A stretch of 64,000 nucleotides of DNA, from the NCBI RefSeq assembly GCF_030124325.1, contig NZ_JASKLR010000002.1, positions 149,070 to 213,069 of the forward strand, given 5' to 3'. Below, one piece after another: positions 10,801 to 20,115 of the stretch; positions within the stretch are counted from its first letter, which is position 1; each line of letters begins with the position of its first letter. The translations under genes were made by a program, and so were the position numbers. The notes below the pieces were generated by a model, which had not been told where the DNA came from, made no database searches, and saw only the letters and a list, made by a program, of their open reading frames with translations. The DNA comes from Sinorhizobium sp. 8-89. Its GTDB lineage: Bacteria; Pseudomonadota; Alphaproteobacteria; Rhizobiales; Rhizobiaceae.

Positions 10801-11635
10801 GGTCTATCTGCGCACCGGCGAATTCGGCGACGGCCGCTTGGGCGAGATCTTCATCGACATGCATAAGGAAGGCGCCGCCTTCCGCGCGATGATGAACAAC
10901 TTCGCCATCGCCATCTCGCTCGGCCTGCAATATGGCGTGCCGCTCGAAGAATATGTGGAGGCCTTCACCTTCACCAAGTTTGAGCCGGCTGGCATGGTTC
11001 AGGGCAATGACGCGATCAAGAACGCGACGTCGATCCTCGACTACGTGTTCCGTGAACTTGCCGTCTCCTATCTCGGCCGCCACGATCTTGCTCATGTCGA
11101 CACGTCCGACTTCGGCAACACCGCGCTCGGCCGCGGCATCCAGGAAGGCAAGACCAACCTCGTCTCGACCGGTTGGACCCGCGGCTACAAGCCGACCATC
11201 GTCGGCGGCACGGCCGATCGCCAGCTCTCCGAGCCTAAGGGTGCCTCGACCGCCGCACCGGCGCGCGCCTCCGGCGGCGCCACGGTCACCTCGATCGCCG
11301 GCAACGCCGTCCGCAAGCTGGAACCGGCGGTAGCGGCTGCTACATCGGAAGTCCTGGCCTTCAAGCGCGACTATGAAGAGCGCGCCGCGGAACTCGCCGA
11401 GGAGATTGCCGAAGAAGTCGAACAGGAGGTAACTGCCCTCTTCTCCGACAAGGCCGCCGCGGAAGCCGCATCCGCCAAGGCCGATGCCAAGAAAGTCGAG
11501 GCGGAACGCCGCGCCCGCTCGATCATGCAGGGCTATACCGGCAACATGTGCTCCGAGTGCCAGAACTTCACGATGGTCCGTAACGGCACCTGCGAGAAGT
11601 GCGACACATGCGGTGCAACGAGCGGGTGCAGCTGA
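7838..11635 (+). CDS. nrdJ: Adenosylcobalamin-dependent (class II) ribonucleoside-diphosphate reductase
   Basis: 1265-aa enzyme that makes deoxyribonucleotides using adenosylcobalamin to generate the radical. The catalytic core includes [10 protein letters not shown], the allosteric and loop region [11 protein letters not shown], active-site [18 protein letters not shown] and the [19 protein letters not shown] loop. A C-terminal zinc-ribbon-like tail (CSEC...CEKCDTCG...GCS) likely regenerates the active-site disulfide. A low-complexity Ala/Glu/Lys segment precedes that tail. ATG 7838 follows AAAGGA, and the family begins MQIERRF; the in-frame ATG at 7808 lacks conservation. The gene stands alone downstream of an NrdR-like box. 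In rhizobia this is the main RNR, which links growth to cobalamin supply. Confidence 0.96.
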   Translation: MQIERRFTKAGQSAYAEIDFRKATSEIKNPDGSIVFRLENIDVPAQFSQVAADILAQKYFRKAGVPAKLKRVEENNVPSFLWRSVPDTDALKALPKDEQYGSETDARQVFDRLAGTWTYWGWKGGYFDTEEDAAAFCDELAYMLATQRVAPNSPQWFNTGLHWAYGIDGPGQGHFYVDPFTGKLTKSKSAYEHPQPHACFIQSVADDLVNEGGIMDLWVREARLFKYGSGTGSNFSHLRGEGERLSGGGKSSGLMSFLKIGDRAAGAIKSGGTTRRAAKMVVVDIDHPDIEEYINWKVKEEQKVAALVTGSKIVAKHLKAIMKACVNCDGSDDACFDPKQNPALKREIRAAKQALVPENYVKRVIQFARQGYKDIEFKTYDTDWDSEAYLTVSGQNSNNSVSIKDDFLRAVEADGEWNLTARKDGRILKTLKARDLWESISYAAWASADPGLHFNTTMNDWHTCPAAGPIRASNPCSEYMFLDDTACNLASLNLMQFKDAATKRINIGDYEHAVRLWTIVLEVSVMMAQFPSREIAELSYEYRTLGLGYANIGGLLMSSGIPYDSAEGRAIAGALTAIMTGIAYATSAEISAKLGPFPGFAPNRDNMLRVMRNHRRAAYGETTGYESLSVNPVALVHGDCPDQELIAHAKSAWDKAVELGEKHGYRNAQATVIAPTGTIGLVMDCDTTGIEPDFALVKFKKLAGGGYFKIINRAVPEALRTLGYSESQIAEIETYAVGHGNLNQAPAINPTTLKAKGFTDEKIEAVNAALKAAFDIKFVFNQWTLGADFLKGTLKVTDEQLASIDFNLLEHLGFSRKDIEAANIHVCGAMTLEGAPFLKAEHLPVFDCANPCGKIGKRYLSVESHIRMMAAAQPFISGAISKTINMPNEATVEDCKNAYMLSWKLALKANALYRDGSKLSQPLNASLIEDDEEEEAIEELMQAPAAAQAVAVTEKIVERVIEKVIRAREKLPNRRQGYTQKAIVGGHKVYLRTGEFGDGRLGEIFIDMHKEGAAFRAMMNNFAIAISLGLQYGVPLEEYVEAFTFTKFEPAGMVQGNDAIKNATSILDYVFRELAVSYLGRHDLAHVDTSDFGNTALGRGIQEGKTNLVSTGWTRGYKPTIVGGTADRQLSEPKGASTAAPARASGGATVTSIAGNAVRKLEPAVAAATSEVLAFKRDYEERAAELAEEIAEEVEQEVTALFSDKAAAEAASAKADAKKVEAERRARSIMQGYTGNMCSECQNFTMVRNGTCEKCDTCGATSGCS

Positions 11636-11686
11636 GGCGAGTAGCGCCTCAATCAAGTCGCCGCCCGCCGAGGCAAAAACGATCCC

Positions 11687-11710
11687 TTCCGGGCGCTTCG
11701 GCGCCCGGAA
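11687..11710 (+). terminator. Stem-loop terminator after nrdJ
   Basis: A perfect 10-bp GC-rich stem (ttccgggcgc / gcgcccggaa) closes a TTCG tetraloop 51 bp after the nrdJ stop. The following T-run is weak (tgcttt). Confidence 0.7.
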
Positions 11711-11940
11711 TGCTTTGCAGAAGAACAACGGGATTGTCATCACAGAGGACGGGCGCGAGGATACAAGCAGAATCAATCCGGAACTGGCGACCGTCGTCCG
11801 GAAAATCGATTGGCGATGTGGTCATGACCTAATGACCACCACTTCCAGAACACGGTCGTCCGTTCAGATTTAATGCCTTGACGTGCGGTCACGAAGACAC
11901 TGGCGCGTCCCGCCGAATTCTCTTATACACTTGAAATGCT
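11711..11940. other. Intergenic region before tRNA-Ala
   Basis: About 230 bases without a supported gene. The end should carry the tRNA promoter; TATACA at 11924-11929 is a plausible -10 element just upstream of the tRNA. Confidence 0.4.
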
Positions 11941-12016
11941 GGGGTCGTAGCTCAGTTGGGAGAGCGCCGCAATCGCACTGCGGAGGTCGAGGGTTCGACT
12001 CCCTTCGACTCCACCA
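11941..12016 (+). tRNA. tRNA-Ala (anticodon CGC)
   Basis: A 76-nt cloverleaf with encoded CCA. The acceptor stem is GGGGTCG/CGACTCC, the D arm GCTC-AGTTGGGA-GAGC, and the anticodon stem CCGCA/TGCGG closes loop ATCGCAC (anticodon CGC at positions 34-36, reading GCG). The variable loop is AGGTC and the T arm GAGGG-TTCGACT-CCCTT. All arms pair by eye. The 3' side is followed by an IS-like scar and small accessory genes, as is common at tRNA integration sites. Confidence 0.95.
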
Positions 12017-12037
12017 AGGCTTTCATTGTCCAGCCCG

Positions 12038-12072
12038 AAGACATAGGGGACGTACCTAAGACATAGGTGACG
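12038..12072. repeat. 20-bp-spaced direct repeat just 3' of the tRNA (possible IS scar)
   Basis: Two 15-mers, aagacataggggacg (12038-12052) and aagacataggtgacg (12058-12072), differ at one base and start 20 bp apart. From memory, this gacatagg(t/g)gacg pattern resembles end sequences of IS481-like elements in rhizobia, but no transposase is present. It may be the scar of a lost element. Confidence 0.45.
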
Positions 12073-12334
12073 ACCTCGTGCCAAGGCGCGCGGCTATCTC
12101 GGCGAGGTTCTGGCGGAAGGATGACGCAGGGACCGGCCCGGCGGCTGACGGGCCGTGCCGTCAATTGCCGCTTTCCTTGGAAAAGGACGCAAGAATGCTG
12201 ACGCGCAAAATCCGACCATCGGAGTTGCTCGCGATCCGCAATCTCTATTGATCTAATTACGAGGAGTATGTGCTTCGAGCGCCCGGACCAGTCGCCTTCA
12301 ACGGCAGGTGCCGGTTAGAGGAGGCCTCCTGCAA
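12073..12334. other. Gene-free stretch between tRNA flank and first micro-lipoprotein
   Basis: About 260 bases. The only open frame of note runs antisense through the tRNA and gives a VESKGVEPSTS product, a known spurious translation of tRNA genes. I see nothing else supported. Confidence 0.4.
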
Positions 12335-12445
12335 TTAGCGCGGCGGGACGATACCCTGGTAATACTCCCCTTCGCCTCCGACGTGGACGGTCTTCGTGCA
12401 CGCCGCGAGAGTCACGACTGCGAGCAACAACAGGATCTTGCGCAT
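12335..12445 (-). CDS. Micro-lipoprotein 1 (36 aa), GEGEYYQGIVPP tail
   Basis: A 36-residue predicted lipoprotein. Residues 1-15 form a signal peptide (MRKILLLLAVVTLAA) with a lipobox TLAAC, so Cys16 would be lipidated. The mature part is only 21 residues and ends GGEGEYYQGIVPPR. ATG 12445 follows a GAGG Shine-Dalgarno on the minus strand; a longer in-frame start at 12565 lacks support. A second gene of the same design lies 283 bp upstream on the same strand (12729-12866), and the shared tail GEG-[ED]-YY-x-GIVPP argues that both are real. Function unknown; a small envelope or entericidin-like role is only a guess. Confidence 0.68.
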   Translation of the reverse strand: MRKILLLLAVVTLAACTKTVHVGGEGEYYQGIVPPR

Positions 12446-12728
12446 AGGCCTCGTACCTTTGCTAACGGATTGACGATCATTGATATTCCGGCCTTGGCGC
12501 GGGATCAATTCCCTGCCGGTGACCACGAGCCATTCTTTCACATGCTCAGCGACCGGCGCAGCCATAACGGTGGTGGGAGACGTATCGCTCCACCGTCTGC
12601 AGGCATCCTCTCGTGCGGCAGGAGTGAGCGTGCACGTCCATTCAATCGACGCAGCAAAGCGGCGCAGGAAGACCGCTCATGAGCCTTCCTGCGGCCACTC
12701 TACTTTCCCTAGGGTTCGGGAAATATTT

Positions 12729-12866
12729 CTAGAATGGAGTCGGCGGAACGATTCCCGGATAATAGTCCCCCTCCCCGCGTTCGTACCGGTCGATGGTGGT
12801 GGACCTTCCGGTTTGCGAGCACGCGCACAGTACAGAGAGCGCTAGCAATAACACGATCACGCGCAT
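12729..12866 (-). CDS. Micro-lipoprotein 2 (45 aa), paralog of 12335-12445
   Basis: A 45-residue predicted lipoprotein. The signal peptide MRVIVLLLALSVLCA leads to a lipobox VLCAC (Cys16). The mature part is polar (RSTTIDRYERGEGDYYPG) and ends IVPPTPF. ATG 12866 is preceded on the minus strand by AAGGACGAAGGG. It shares GEG-[ED]-YY-x-GIVPP with the 36-aa protein and has the same lipidated-Cys position, so the pair looks like a tandem duplication that has diverged. I do not recognise a named family. Confidence 0.65.
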   Translation of the reverse strand: MRVIVLLLALSVLCACSQTGRSTTIDRYERGEGDYYPGIVPPTPF

Positions 12867-13087
12867 TGACCCTTCGTCCTTTCCTGCTGAGTGACGTCCC
12901 CCGATGCTCTTGCATTTGCGCAGGATCTGGCGTCCCCCTTTTTTATTGCGACTGTGATTGTACTATGTTGCTCAACCGAAGGTATAGAAAAAGATTTGCT
13001 CCCGAACGAGGCAGCACATCGCAGCGGGCGGCCTGGATGTGGTCGCCTGCTTTCCCTCGGCCTCTTCCGCCTCCTTCTTTGAGCTGC

Positions 13088-13197
13088 TCTCGCCGTCGAG
13101 GAAGGACAGGGCCCAAGAGGTTAGGTGACACGAAGATGCCGTAGTGCGTGAGACCGGGCAGGATCGCCAGCCGGTTCTTCGACATGTTCTCGCGCAT
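13088..13197 (-). pseudogene. Relic of an alpha/beta-hydrolase C-terminus, frameshifted
   Basis: The minus strand encodes SKNRLAILPGLTHYGIF followed by VSPNLLGPVL, like the last strand and helix (with the catalytic His in THY) of rhizobial alpha/beta hydrolases, which usually end PFLD. Here FLDGES occurs only in a neighbouring frame at 13103-13092, so a frameshift separates GPVL from FLDG. No N-terminal hydrolase domain with a nucleophile elbow is found upstream on this strand. I read it as a decayed 3' fragment; family recognition is from memory. Confidence 0.55.
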
Positions 13198-13366
13198 GTG
13201 GCGTCACGTGATTTTTTCGCGAGCCGCGCCGAAAGCCGCAAACGTTACGATTTGCGTAAAATTCCCCCGCCCGATTTCACCGGCTCGCAAGCGAAATCTG
13301 GCACAGAAGAAGGATCGTTGAGGTCTGAAGGAAAGGGCGCATTGAGCGCTGGCGAGGCGGAACATC

Positions 13367-13744
13367 TTGACCCAGGTCGTTACCATCTCCGCGACAACGG
13401 CGGCCTACGCGGCGGAAGCCGTCAAGCCTTCCGCTCGCGTGCGCGGTGACGGCCCGACCGACGAGGTGATCACGTTGCTTTCGGCGCGTCGGCAGGAACA
13501 GAGCGCGCCGGAACTGGTCGCGAAGGTGAAGGGCGCCCTGCCTCTCGGCCTGATGCTGATCAGCGCCGGCGGCCGACCGCCGCAGCAGACACAGGCCGAA
13601 GCGCTGCGCTGCTATCTCGAATACAGGCAGAGCGAAGAGCGCGACGGTAAACGGGGAAGCCGGCAGGACGAACCCGCCGGCGACGAAAAGGAAAGCGGCG
13701 ATGAGATCGCCGCCATCCTCGATCAGTTCATTCAGCGCGCTTGA
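13367..13744 (+). CDS. Hypothetical protein (125 aa)
   Basis: A 125-aa soluble protein I do not recognise. The N-terminal part is Ala-rich; the middle (TDEVITLLSARRQEQSAPEL, GALPLGLMLISAGG) looks helical, a charged low-complexity stretch (EERDGKRGSRQDEPAGDEKE) follows, and the C-terminus is acidic and helical (DEIAAILDQFIQR). GC3 matches neighbouring genes, which supports coding. The start is TTG 13367, with GAGG about 10 bp upstream. No domain or pathway can be assigned. It converges on the copper-chaperone gene. Confidence 0.6.
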   Translation: MTQVVTISATTAAYAAEAVKPSARVRGDGPTDEVITLLSARRQEQSAPELVAKVKGALPLGLMLISAGGRPPQQTQAEALRCYLEYRQSEERDGKRGSRQDEPAGDEKESGDEIAAILDQFIQRA

Positions 13745-13759
13745 CGGTCGAGCCGGATC

Positions 13760-14728
13760 CTATTTGTGCTTGTGGCGGCCCGTGGCAGCGCCGACCGGCA
13801 GCACGTAGTCGACCTTGCCCGCCTTTTCGAAGGTGAGCGTCACCGGAACAGTGTCGCCCTCGGCAAACGGCTTCTTCACCTCCATGAACATCAGGTGCAG
13901 GCTGCCGCTTGTGAGTTCGACCGTCGCTCCGGCCGGAATGGCGATGCCGTCCTCGAGCTTGCGCATCTTCATGACCTCGTTTTCCATCGTCATTTCGTGC
14001 AGCTCGACCCGCCCCGCGGCCGGACTTTCGACCGCGACGAGCCGATCGTCGGAGCTGCCGGTGTTCTTGACGACAAGGCCGCCACCGCCGACCTTTGCGC
14101 CGGGCAGCATCGCCTTGACGGCGCCGCCGGAGATTTCGAGGTCACCGGACTCGATCGGACCGCCGGCCATCTGATGCTTGCCATGCCCACCGTGGGCATG
14201 TTGGCCGCCTGCGAGCGTCACGGTTATGGTCGGCGCCGGGCTCTTGAGTTCATGAGCGTTCTGACCTTCGGCCGCCACCTGATCCCAAACCACTTTGCCC
14301 TCGGTGCCGCAAAGCTGCGTTGTCGGAAAGGCGAGAACCGTCTCCTTGTCGAAGCCGGACAGTTTGCCCCGGACGGTGAAGGTGTCGTAGAACTCGTCGG
14401 GCAGATTGCCGCCCTTCCAACGAATTTCCACCGGTCCGGACGAAACCTCGGTTCCGTGATTGTCATAGGTCTTCTGGTAGTCGCCCTTGACGATTTCCAG
14501 TTCCCAGCCGGGCTTCGGTTGCGGTTTGGCGAAGACAAAGCCTTCCGGCAGCTTCACTTGCACTTCCGTCGTCGCCTTGCCGTCGCAGCCGTGCGGGACC
14601 TGGAGAACAGCCTTGAAGGTCGTTTCGACGGGCGCACGGTTGTTTTCGAAGGTAGCGTGCGCATGCGCCATGCCTGCGGCGGCAAGCGAGAGGCTGGCGG
14701 CAAGCAGGATGAATTTGGTCTTGGTCAT
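13760..14728 (-). CDS. YcnI-PCuAC fusion, periplasmic copper-binding protein
   Basis: 322-aa exported protein joining two copper-binding modules. Residues 1-23 are a signal peptide (cleavage AHA|HATF), leaving His24 at the mature N-terminus, as in YcnI (DUF1775) proteins that bind Cu(II) by a histidine brace. The YcnI domain covers about 24-170 (PHGCDGKATTEVQVKLPEGF). A His-rich linker follows (about 174-190). The C-terminal PCuAC (DUF461) domain carries H244, M246, M255, H278 and M280, approximating the H(M)X10MX21HXM motif. The role is probably copper capture and delivery to CuA of cytochrome oxidase. It is followed on the minus-strand transcript side by a DUF2946 gene upstream (14814-15221), likely one operon. 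Confidence 0.9.
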   Translation of the reverse strand: MTKTKFILLAASLSLAAAGMAHAHATFENNRAPVETTFKAVLQVPHGCDGKATTEVQVKLPEGFVFAKPQPKPGWELEIVKGDYQKTYDNHGTEVSSGPVEIRWKGGNLPDEFYDTFTVRGKLSGFDKETVLAFPTTQLCGTEGKVVWDQVAAEGQNAHELKSPAPTITVTLAGGQHAHGGHGKHQMAGGPIESGDLEISGGAVKAMLPGAKVGGGGLVVKNTGSSDDRLVAVESPAAGRVELHEMTMENEVMKMRKLEDGIAIPAGATVELTSGSLHLMFMEVKKPFAEGDTVPVTLTFEKAGKVDYVLPVGAATGRHKHK

Positions 14729-14813
14729 GTCGTAATCTCCAAACCACGCGGCCTCTAACCTCGGGCCTTCGTGGTCAATGCCGCCTCGGCGGCCGAATGA
14801 AAAATGGAATGCG

Positions 14814-15221
14814 TCAGGAGAAGGTTACGACGGATGTTGGGGGCCCGCGTGACGGCGGCAGCAGCCGCAGGGGAGTAAGCGCCACTTCGGCCTTGCGGAT
14901 AGGCGCCTTGGCAAACCAGTTGCCGTTTTCGGCGGGCGCGCCTTGTTCGGGCGGCGCCGGCAACAGCACCGATCCGGCCAGCCTGCAGGCTTCGCAAATG
15001 GGCGCGATCCCGGACGAGCTGTCCTGTCCGGTATCATGATCGACGCCTTCCGCGCCGAAGCAGATATCCGCGAATGTGCCGTCGGGCAGCAGATAGTCGA
15101 CGGCAACCGCCGGGTTTGGTGCTTTGGAGAGAGCCGGCTTGTGGGCGAAAGACAGGAAAACGAGCGCAAAGGCGGCGAGCACCCGCACCGCAATCCGCCA
15201 TTTATCCACGCGCCTTGCCAT
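14814..15221 (-). CDS. DUF2946-like membrane/exported protein
   Basis: 135-aa protein with a basic N-terminus and one hydrophobic segment (VLAAFALVFLSFAHKPALS), then a periplasmic part with a CxxC pair (PICEACRLAG), typical of DUF2946 proteins that often sit beside copper genes. ATG 15221 is preceded by AGAGGGGA; the longer in-frame start at 15260 is less likely. It ends 85 bp before the YcnI-PCuAC start and is probably co-transcribed with it. The CxxC suggests metal or redox handling; that is inference. Confidence 0.72.
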   Translation of the reverse strand: MARRVDKWRIAVRVLAAFALVFLSFAHKPALSKAPNPAVAVDYLLPDGTFADICFGAEGVDHDTGQDSSSGIAPICEACRLAGSVLLPAPPEQGAPAENGNWFAKAPIRKAEVALTPLRLLPPSRGPPTSVVTFS

Positions 15222-15377
15222 AGTCCCCTCTTGGTTACCCCCAACCGGGAGGAATTGCAAAGGCCGAATTGCCGCAGGTCGCTATCGCCAATGATGAAGC
15301 CACGGCGACAAAAATGTGTTTGGTCGCGACATAGGCTCTTGCCAAAATCCGGGCTTCGCCGTTATCTGGGAACGATC

Positions 15378-15532
15378 TTGTTGGGAGAAGCCGGTTTAGT
15401 CCGGTGCCGAAGGAGCAACCGCCCCGGAAACTCTCAGGCCAAAGGACCAGCAAGGTGCCGGTAGGACTCTGGAGAGAAGCGTTTACGCTCGCCGAAGGGA
15501 TAACAATCTCAGGCAAAGGGACAGAGGGGGCT
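15378..15532 (+). promoter_or_regulatory. Tandem glycine riboswitch upstream of gcvTHP
   Basis: Two glycine-aptamer cores in a row. Aptamer 1 has gggagaa, gccgaaggagcaa and actctcaggccaaaggacc; aptamer 2 starts at actctggagag and has gccgaagggataacaa and atctcaggcaaagggaca. These are the conserved gcvT-element blocks. The element sits right before the gcvT coding region, so glycine would switch on its own cleavage system. Confidence 0.93.
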
Positions 15533-15600
15533 CAAAATTGTCGGCGTTCGACGCCGGTAGTGTGAGCCGGCGCGAGATGCGCCAGACCTGGAGGCCGGAT

Positions 15601-16740
15601 TTGGAAGAGATCTCCCATTTGAAGCACACGCCGCTGCACGCGTTGCACCTTTCGCTCGGTGCGCGCATGGTGCCCTTTGCCGGCTACGACATGCCGGTGC
15701 AATATCTGGAAGGCGTGCTCAAGGAACACCTGCACACCCGTGCGGCAGCGGGCCTCTTCGATGTGTCGCACATGGGCCAGATCATCGTGCGGCCGAAATC
15801 CGGCCGTATCGAGGACGCGGCGCTGGCGCTCGAAAAACTGGTGCCAGTCGATGTCCTCGGCCTGGCAGAGGGCCGCCAACGCTATGGCCTTTTCACAAAC
15901 AATGAAGGCGGCATTCTCGATGATCTGATGATAACCAATCGCGGCGACCATCTCTTTCTCATTGTCAACGCCGCCTGCAAGGATGCGGATTTCGACCATC
16001 TGAAGAAGGGGCTCGGCGATACCTGCGACGTCACAATGCTCGATGATCGCGCGCTTGTAGCACTGCAGGGGCCGCGCGCGGAAGCCGTGCTCTGCGAGCT
16101 CTGGGCCGATGTCGCCGCCATGCGTTTCATGGACGTGGCGGAAGCCGATCTACACGACGTGGCCTGCATCATCTCCCGCTCCGGCTACACCGGCGAGGAC
16201 GGTTTTGAAATCTCCATTCCCGTCGACTCGGCCGTCGATGTGACGCAGCGACTGCTCGAACATCCGGACGTCATGCCGATCGGCCTCGGTGCCCGCGATT
16301 CGCTTCGCCTCGAGGCGGGCCTTTGCCTTTACGGCAACGACATCGACACTGGCACGACGCCGGTGGAGGCGGCGCTCGAATGGGCGATTCAGAAGAGCCG
16401 CCGCGCGGGCGGTGATCGCGCCGGTGGTTTCCCCGGCGCTGAGCGCATCCTAGCTGAATTTGCCAACGGAGCCAAGCGCCGCCGCGTCGGGTTGAAGCCC
16501 GAAGGTCGCGCACCCGTTCGCGGCGGGGCCAAGGTTTTTGCGGATGCCGAGGGCAATATGACGGTGGGTACCGTCACCTCCGGCGGGTTCGGCCCCAGCG
16601 TCGATGGCCCAATTGCGATGGGTTACGTCGATGCGGCCCACGCCGGCAACGGCACGAAACTATTTGCGGAGGTGCGGGGCAAATATCTGCCGCTTGCCGT
16701 CGCCGCCCTGCCCTTTGTCAAACAAACCTACAAACGCTGA
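15601..16740 (+). CDS. gcvT: Aminomethyltransferase (glycine cleavage T protein)
   Basis: 379-aa T protein; transfers the aminomethyl carbon from lipoylated GcvH to tetrahydrofolate, releasing ammonia. Motifs include the N-terminal [20 protein letters not shown], the FDVSHMG folate-site segment and [14 protein letters not shown] chose TTG 15601, preceded by GGAG (15590-15593), since family members start a few residues before LKHTPLH; a TTG at 15538 would add 21 residues lying against the riboswitch. First gene of gcvTHP, 16 bp before gcvH. Control by the upstream glycine riboswitch is expected. Confidence 0.95.
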   Translation: MEEISHLKHTPLHALHLSLGARMVPFAGYDMPVQYLEGVLKEHLHTRAAAGLFDVSHMGQIIVRPKSGRIEDAALALEKLVPVDVLGLAEGRQRYGLFTNNEGGILDDLMITNRGDHLFLIVNAACKDADFDHLKKGLGDTCDVTMLDDRALVALQGPRAEAVLCELWADVAAMRFMDVAEADLHDVACIISRSGYTGEDGFEISIPVDSAVDVTQRLLEHPDVMPIGLGARDSLRLEAGLCLYGNDIDTGTTPVEAALEWAIQKSRRAGGDRAGGFPGAERILAEFANGAKRRRVGLKPEGRAPVRGGAKVFADAEGNMTVGTVTSGGFGPSVDGPIAMGYVDAAHAGNGTKLFAEVRGKYLPLAVAALPFVKQTYKR

Positions 16741-16756
16741 TCAGGAGAGCGCGCTA

Positions 16757-17119
16757 ATGCTGAAATTTACGGAAGAACACGAATGGCTGAAGATCGAAGG
16801 TGACGTCGCGACCGTCGGCATCACCGAGCATGCCGCCGGTCAGCTCGGCGATCTCGTCTTCGTGGAACTGCCGGAAGCGGGCGCCTCCTTCGCCAAAGGC
16901 GATTCGGCTGCGACGGTCGAATCCGTGAAGGCGGCCTCCGACGTTTATTGTCCGCTCGACGGGGAGATCATCGAGGTCAACCAGGCGATCGTCGACGACC
17001 CGTCGCTCGTCAATAGCGATCCGCAGGGTGCGGCGTGGTTCTTCAAGCTGAAACTCGCCGATCCGAGTGCGGCCAACGCCCTTCTCGATGAAGCGGCCTA
17101 CAAGGAGCTCGTCGCCTGA
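16757..17119 (+). CDS. gcvH: Glycine cleavage system H protein
   Basis: 120-aa lipoyl carrier that shuttles the aminomethyl group between GcvP and GcvT. The lipoylation lysine is K58 in ESVKAASD. The overall pattern [20 protein letters not shown] is typical. ATG 16757 follows CAGGAGAG. The stop TGA overlaps the gcvP ATG by one base, implying coupled translation. Confidence 0.97.
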   Translation: MLKFTEEHEWLKIEGDVATVGITEHAAGQLGDLVFVELPEAGASFAKGDSAATVESVKAASDVYCPLDGEIIEVNQAIVDDPSLVNSDPQGAAWFFKLKLADPSAANALLDEAAYKELVA

Positions 17120-19983
17120 TGAGCATGCCGAAAGACTTCACCTTTACCGACTACAAGCCTTACGATTTCGCCAATCGGCGTCACATCGGCCCCTCGCCCG
17201 CGGAAATGGAAGAGATGCTGAAGGTCGTCGGCTATCCGAGCCTTGACGCCCTCATCGACGATACGGTTCCCCCGGCGATCCGGCAAAAGACGCCGCTCGT
17301 CTGGGGCACGCCGATGACCGAACGCGAGGCGCTCGACAAGCTGCGCGAAACGGCGAACCGCAACCAGAAACTGGTCTCGCTGATCGGCCAGGGCTATTAC
17401 GGCACGATTACGCCGCCGGTCATCCAGCGCAACATTTTGGAAAACCCGGCCTGGTACACGGCCTATACGCCTTATCAGCCCGAGATCAGCCAAGGCCGGC
17501 TCGAGGCCCTGCTCAACTATCAGACGATGGTCTGCGATCTGACGGGCCTCGATGTCGCGAACGCTTCGCTGCTCGACGAGGCGACGGCCGCCGCCGAAGC
17601 CATGGCGATGGCCGAGCGCGTCGCGAAGTCCAAGGCAAAAACTTTTTTCGTCGACGAGAATTGCCATCCCCAGACGATCGCCCTTCTGAAGACCCGCGCC
17701 GCACCGCTCGGCTGGCAAGTGGTCGTAGGCGACCCCTTCGCAGATCTCGATGTTGCCAATGTCTTTGGCGCGATCTTCCAGTATCCGGGCACCTACGGTC
17801 ACGTCCGCGATTTCACGGCGCTGATCTCCAAGCTGCACGAGCAAGGCGCGATCGCAGCTGTTGCCGCCGATCCGTTGGCGCTGGCGTTGCTAAAGTCCCC
17901 CGGCGAAATGGGCGCCGATATCGCTGTCGGCTCGACGCAGCGTTTCGGCGTCCCTGTCGGCTATGGCGGTCCGCACGCGGCCTATATGGCCGTCAAGGAC
18001 GCCTACAAGCGTTCTATGCCCGGCCGCCTCGTTGGCGTTTCGATCGATTCGCGCGGCAACCGCGCCTACCGTCTGTCGCTGCAGACGCGCGAACAGCACA
18101 TTCGCCGCGAAAAGGCGACGTCCAACATTTGCACGGCGCAGGTACTGCTTGCGGTGATGGCGTCGATGTATGCCGTCTTCCACGGCCCGAAGGGCATCAA
18201 GGCGATTGCGCAGAGCGTCCACCAGAAGACGGTGCGTCTCGCGATGGGACTGGAAAAGCTTGGCTACACCGTCGAGCCGGATGTCTTCTTCGACACGATC
18301 ACCGTCGAGGTCGGAAAGCTGCAGGGCATCATCCTGAAGACGGCGGTCGCCGAGGAAGTGAACCTTCGCAAGATTGGCAACACGAAGATCGGGATAAGCC
18401 TCGACGAACGCTCGCGGCCCGTGACGCTTGAGGCCGTCTGGCGTGCCTTCGGCGGCGATTTCAAGGTGGAAGAGTTCGAGCCGGGCTATCGCCTGCCGCA
18501 GCCGCTGCTGCGCACCAGCGAGTATCTCACCCATCCGATCTTCCACATGAACCGCGCCGAAAGCGAGATGACGCGCTACATCCGCCGCCTCGCGGACCGG
18601 GACCTCGCGCTCGACCGGGCGATGATCCCGCTCGGCTCCTGCACGATGAAGCTCAACGCCACGGCTGAGATGCTGCCGATCAGTTGGCCGGAGTTTTCCG
18701 AAATTCATCCCTTCGCTCCGGCGGACCAGGCGCTCGGCTATCGCCACATGATCGAGGATCTGTCGCAAAAGCTTTGCGCCGTCACCGGATATGACGCGAT
18801 TTCGATGCAGCCGAATTCGGGAGCGCAAGGTGAATATGCCGGCCTTTTGACGATCCGCGCCTATCATATCGCCAACGGCAACGGCCATCGCGACGTCTGC
18901 CTCATCCCGACCTCGGCGCACGGCACCAATCCTGCGTCCGCGCAGATGGCCGGCATGAAGGTGGTGGTCGTCAAGGTTAGCGACATCGGCGAAATCGACA
19001 TGGACGATTTCCGCGCCAAAGCCGAGCAATATGCGGACAATCTCTCCTGCTGCATGATCACGTACCCGTCCACGCATGGCGTGTTCGAGGAGAACGTCCG
19101 CGAGGTCTGCGAGATCGTTCACAAGCATGGCGGCCAAGTCTATATGGACGGCGCCAACATGAATGCCATGGTCGGTCTTGCCCGGCCGGGCGACATCGGC
19201 TCGGACGTCAGCCACCTGAATCTGCACAAGACCTTCTGCATTCCGCACGGGGGCGGCGGCCCGGGCATGGGGCCGATCGGGGTAAAGGCGCATCTCGCTC
19301 CCTTCCTCCCCGGTCATCCGGAAACGGACGGGCATGAGGGGGCAGTATCGGCGGCTCCTTTCGGTTCGGCCTCGATCCTGCCGATCTCCTGGAGCTACTG
19401 CCTGATGATGGGTGGCGAAGGCCTGACCCAAGCGACCAAGGTGGCGATTCTTAACGCCAACTACATCGCCGCGCGACTGAAGGGTGCTTACGATGTGCTC
19501 TACAAGTCGGCAAAGGGTCGCGTTGCGCATGAATGCATCATCGACACGCGTCCGCTCGCCGACAGCGCGGGCGTTACGGTCGACGACGTCGCCAAGCGAT
19601 TGATCGACTGCGGCTTCCACGCGCCGACCATGAGCTGGCCGGTCGCCGGCACGCTGATGATCGAGCCGACAGAGTCGGAAACCAAAGCGGAACTCGACCG
19701 CTTCTGCGATGCGATGCTGGCGATCCGCGAGGAAGCCCGCGCCATCGAGGAAGGCCGGATGGACAAAGTCAACAATCCGCTGAAGAACGCGCCTCACACG
19801 GTCGAAGACCTCGTCGGCGATTGGGACAGACCCTATTCTCGCGAACAGGCCTGCTTCCCGCCGGGCGCCTTCCGGGTCGACAAGTACTGGTCGCCGGTCA
19901 ACCGCGTCGACAACGTTTATGGCGACCGCCACCTCGTCTGCACCTGCCCGCCGATCGAGAGCTACGCCGAAGCGGCGGAATGA
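17119..19983 (+). CDS. gcvP: Glycine dehydrogenase (decarboxylating), P protein
   Basis: 954-aa PLP enzyme that decarboxylates glycine and loads the methylamine on GcvH. It is the fused P1-P2 form: the N-terminal half ([30 protein letters not shown]) and the C-terminal half with PLP lysine K704 in [20 protein letters not shown]. Length is normal for single-chain GcvP. The start overlaps the gcvH stop. Last gene of the operon; a hairpin terminator follows at 20071-20092. Confidence 0.97.
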   Translation: MSMPKDFTFTDYKPYDFANRRHIGPSPAEMEEMLKVVGYPSLDALIDDTVPPAIRQKTPLVWGTPMTEREALDKLRETANRNQKLVSLIGQGYYGTITPPVIQRNILENPAWYTAYTPYQPEISQGRLEALLNYQTMVCDLTGLDVANASLLDEATAAAEAMAMAERVAKSKAKTFFVDENCHPQTIALLKTRAAPLGWQVVVGDPFADLDVANVFGAIFQYPGTYGHVRDFTALISKLHEQGAIAAVAADPLALALLKSPGEMGADIAVGSTQRFGVPVGYGGPHAAYMAVKDAYKRSMPGRLVGVSIDSRGNRAYRLSLQTREQHIRREKATSNICTAQVLLAVMASMYAVFHGPKGIKAIAQSVHQKTVRLAMGLEKLGYTVEPDVFFDTITVEVGKLQGIILKTAVAEEVNLRKIGNTKIGISLDERSRPVTLEAVWRAFGGDFKVEEFEPGYRLPQPLLRTSEYLTHPIFHMNRAESEMTRYIRRLADRDLALDRAMIPLGSCTMKLNATAEMLPISWPEFSEIHPFAPADQALGYRHMIEDLSQKLCAVTGYDAISMQPNSGAQGEYAGLLTIRAYHIANGNGHRDVCLIPTSAHGTNPASAQMAGMKVVVVKVSDIGEIDMDDFRAKAEQYADNLSCCMITYPSTHGVFEENVREVCEIVHKHGGQVYMDGANMNAMVGLARPGDIGSDVSHLNLHKTFCIPHGGGGPGMGPIGVKAHLAPFLPGHPETDGHEGAVSAAPFGSASILPISWSYCLMMGGEGLTQATKVAILNANYIAARLKGAYDVLYKSAKGRVAHECIIDTRPLADSAGVTVDDVAKRLIDCGFHAPTMSWPVAGTLMIEPTESETKAELDRFCDAMLAIREEARAIEEGRMDKVNNPLKNAPHTVEDLVGDWDRPYSREQACFPPGAFRVDKYWSPVNRVDNVYGDRHLVCTCPPIESYAEAAE

Positions 19984-20070
19984 AATGACGCGGCGGAGTG
20001 TGCCTTCGCACACCCCGCCCTTCAGAGACGAAGTTATCGAGCAAGGACGGCTTCGAACAGCAACGAAAAA

Positions 20071-20092
20071 GCCCGGCAAGAAGCCGGGCTTT
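20071..20092. terminator. Bidirectional terminator between gcvP and sufA
   Basis: Stem gcccggc / gccgggc with an AAGAA loop, flanked by aaaaa on the left and tttc on the right. It can serve both the rightward gcv and the leftward suf transcripts. Confidence 0.85.
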
Positions 20093-20115
20093 CAATCCAC
20101 CGGTTACGTGAACTC

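Noticed and set aside
9617..11776. 719-codon antisense frame opposite nrdJ (and a similar one opposite gcvP at 17890-20079)
   Set aside because: Same reason: mirror frames of strongly GC3-biased genes, without domain or start signals.
11952..12164. 70-codon frame antisense to tRNA-Ala ending VESKGVEPSTSAVRLRRSPN
   Set aside because: This is the familiar artefact from translating tRNA genes in reverse.
12335..12565. 76-codon version of micro-lipoprotein 1
   Set aside because: The extra N-terminal residues would bury the signal peptide; the internal ATG has a ribosome site and matches the paralog's layout.
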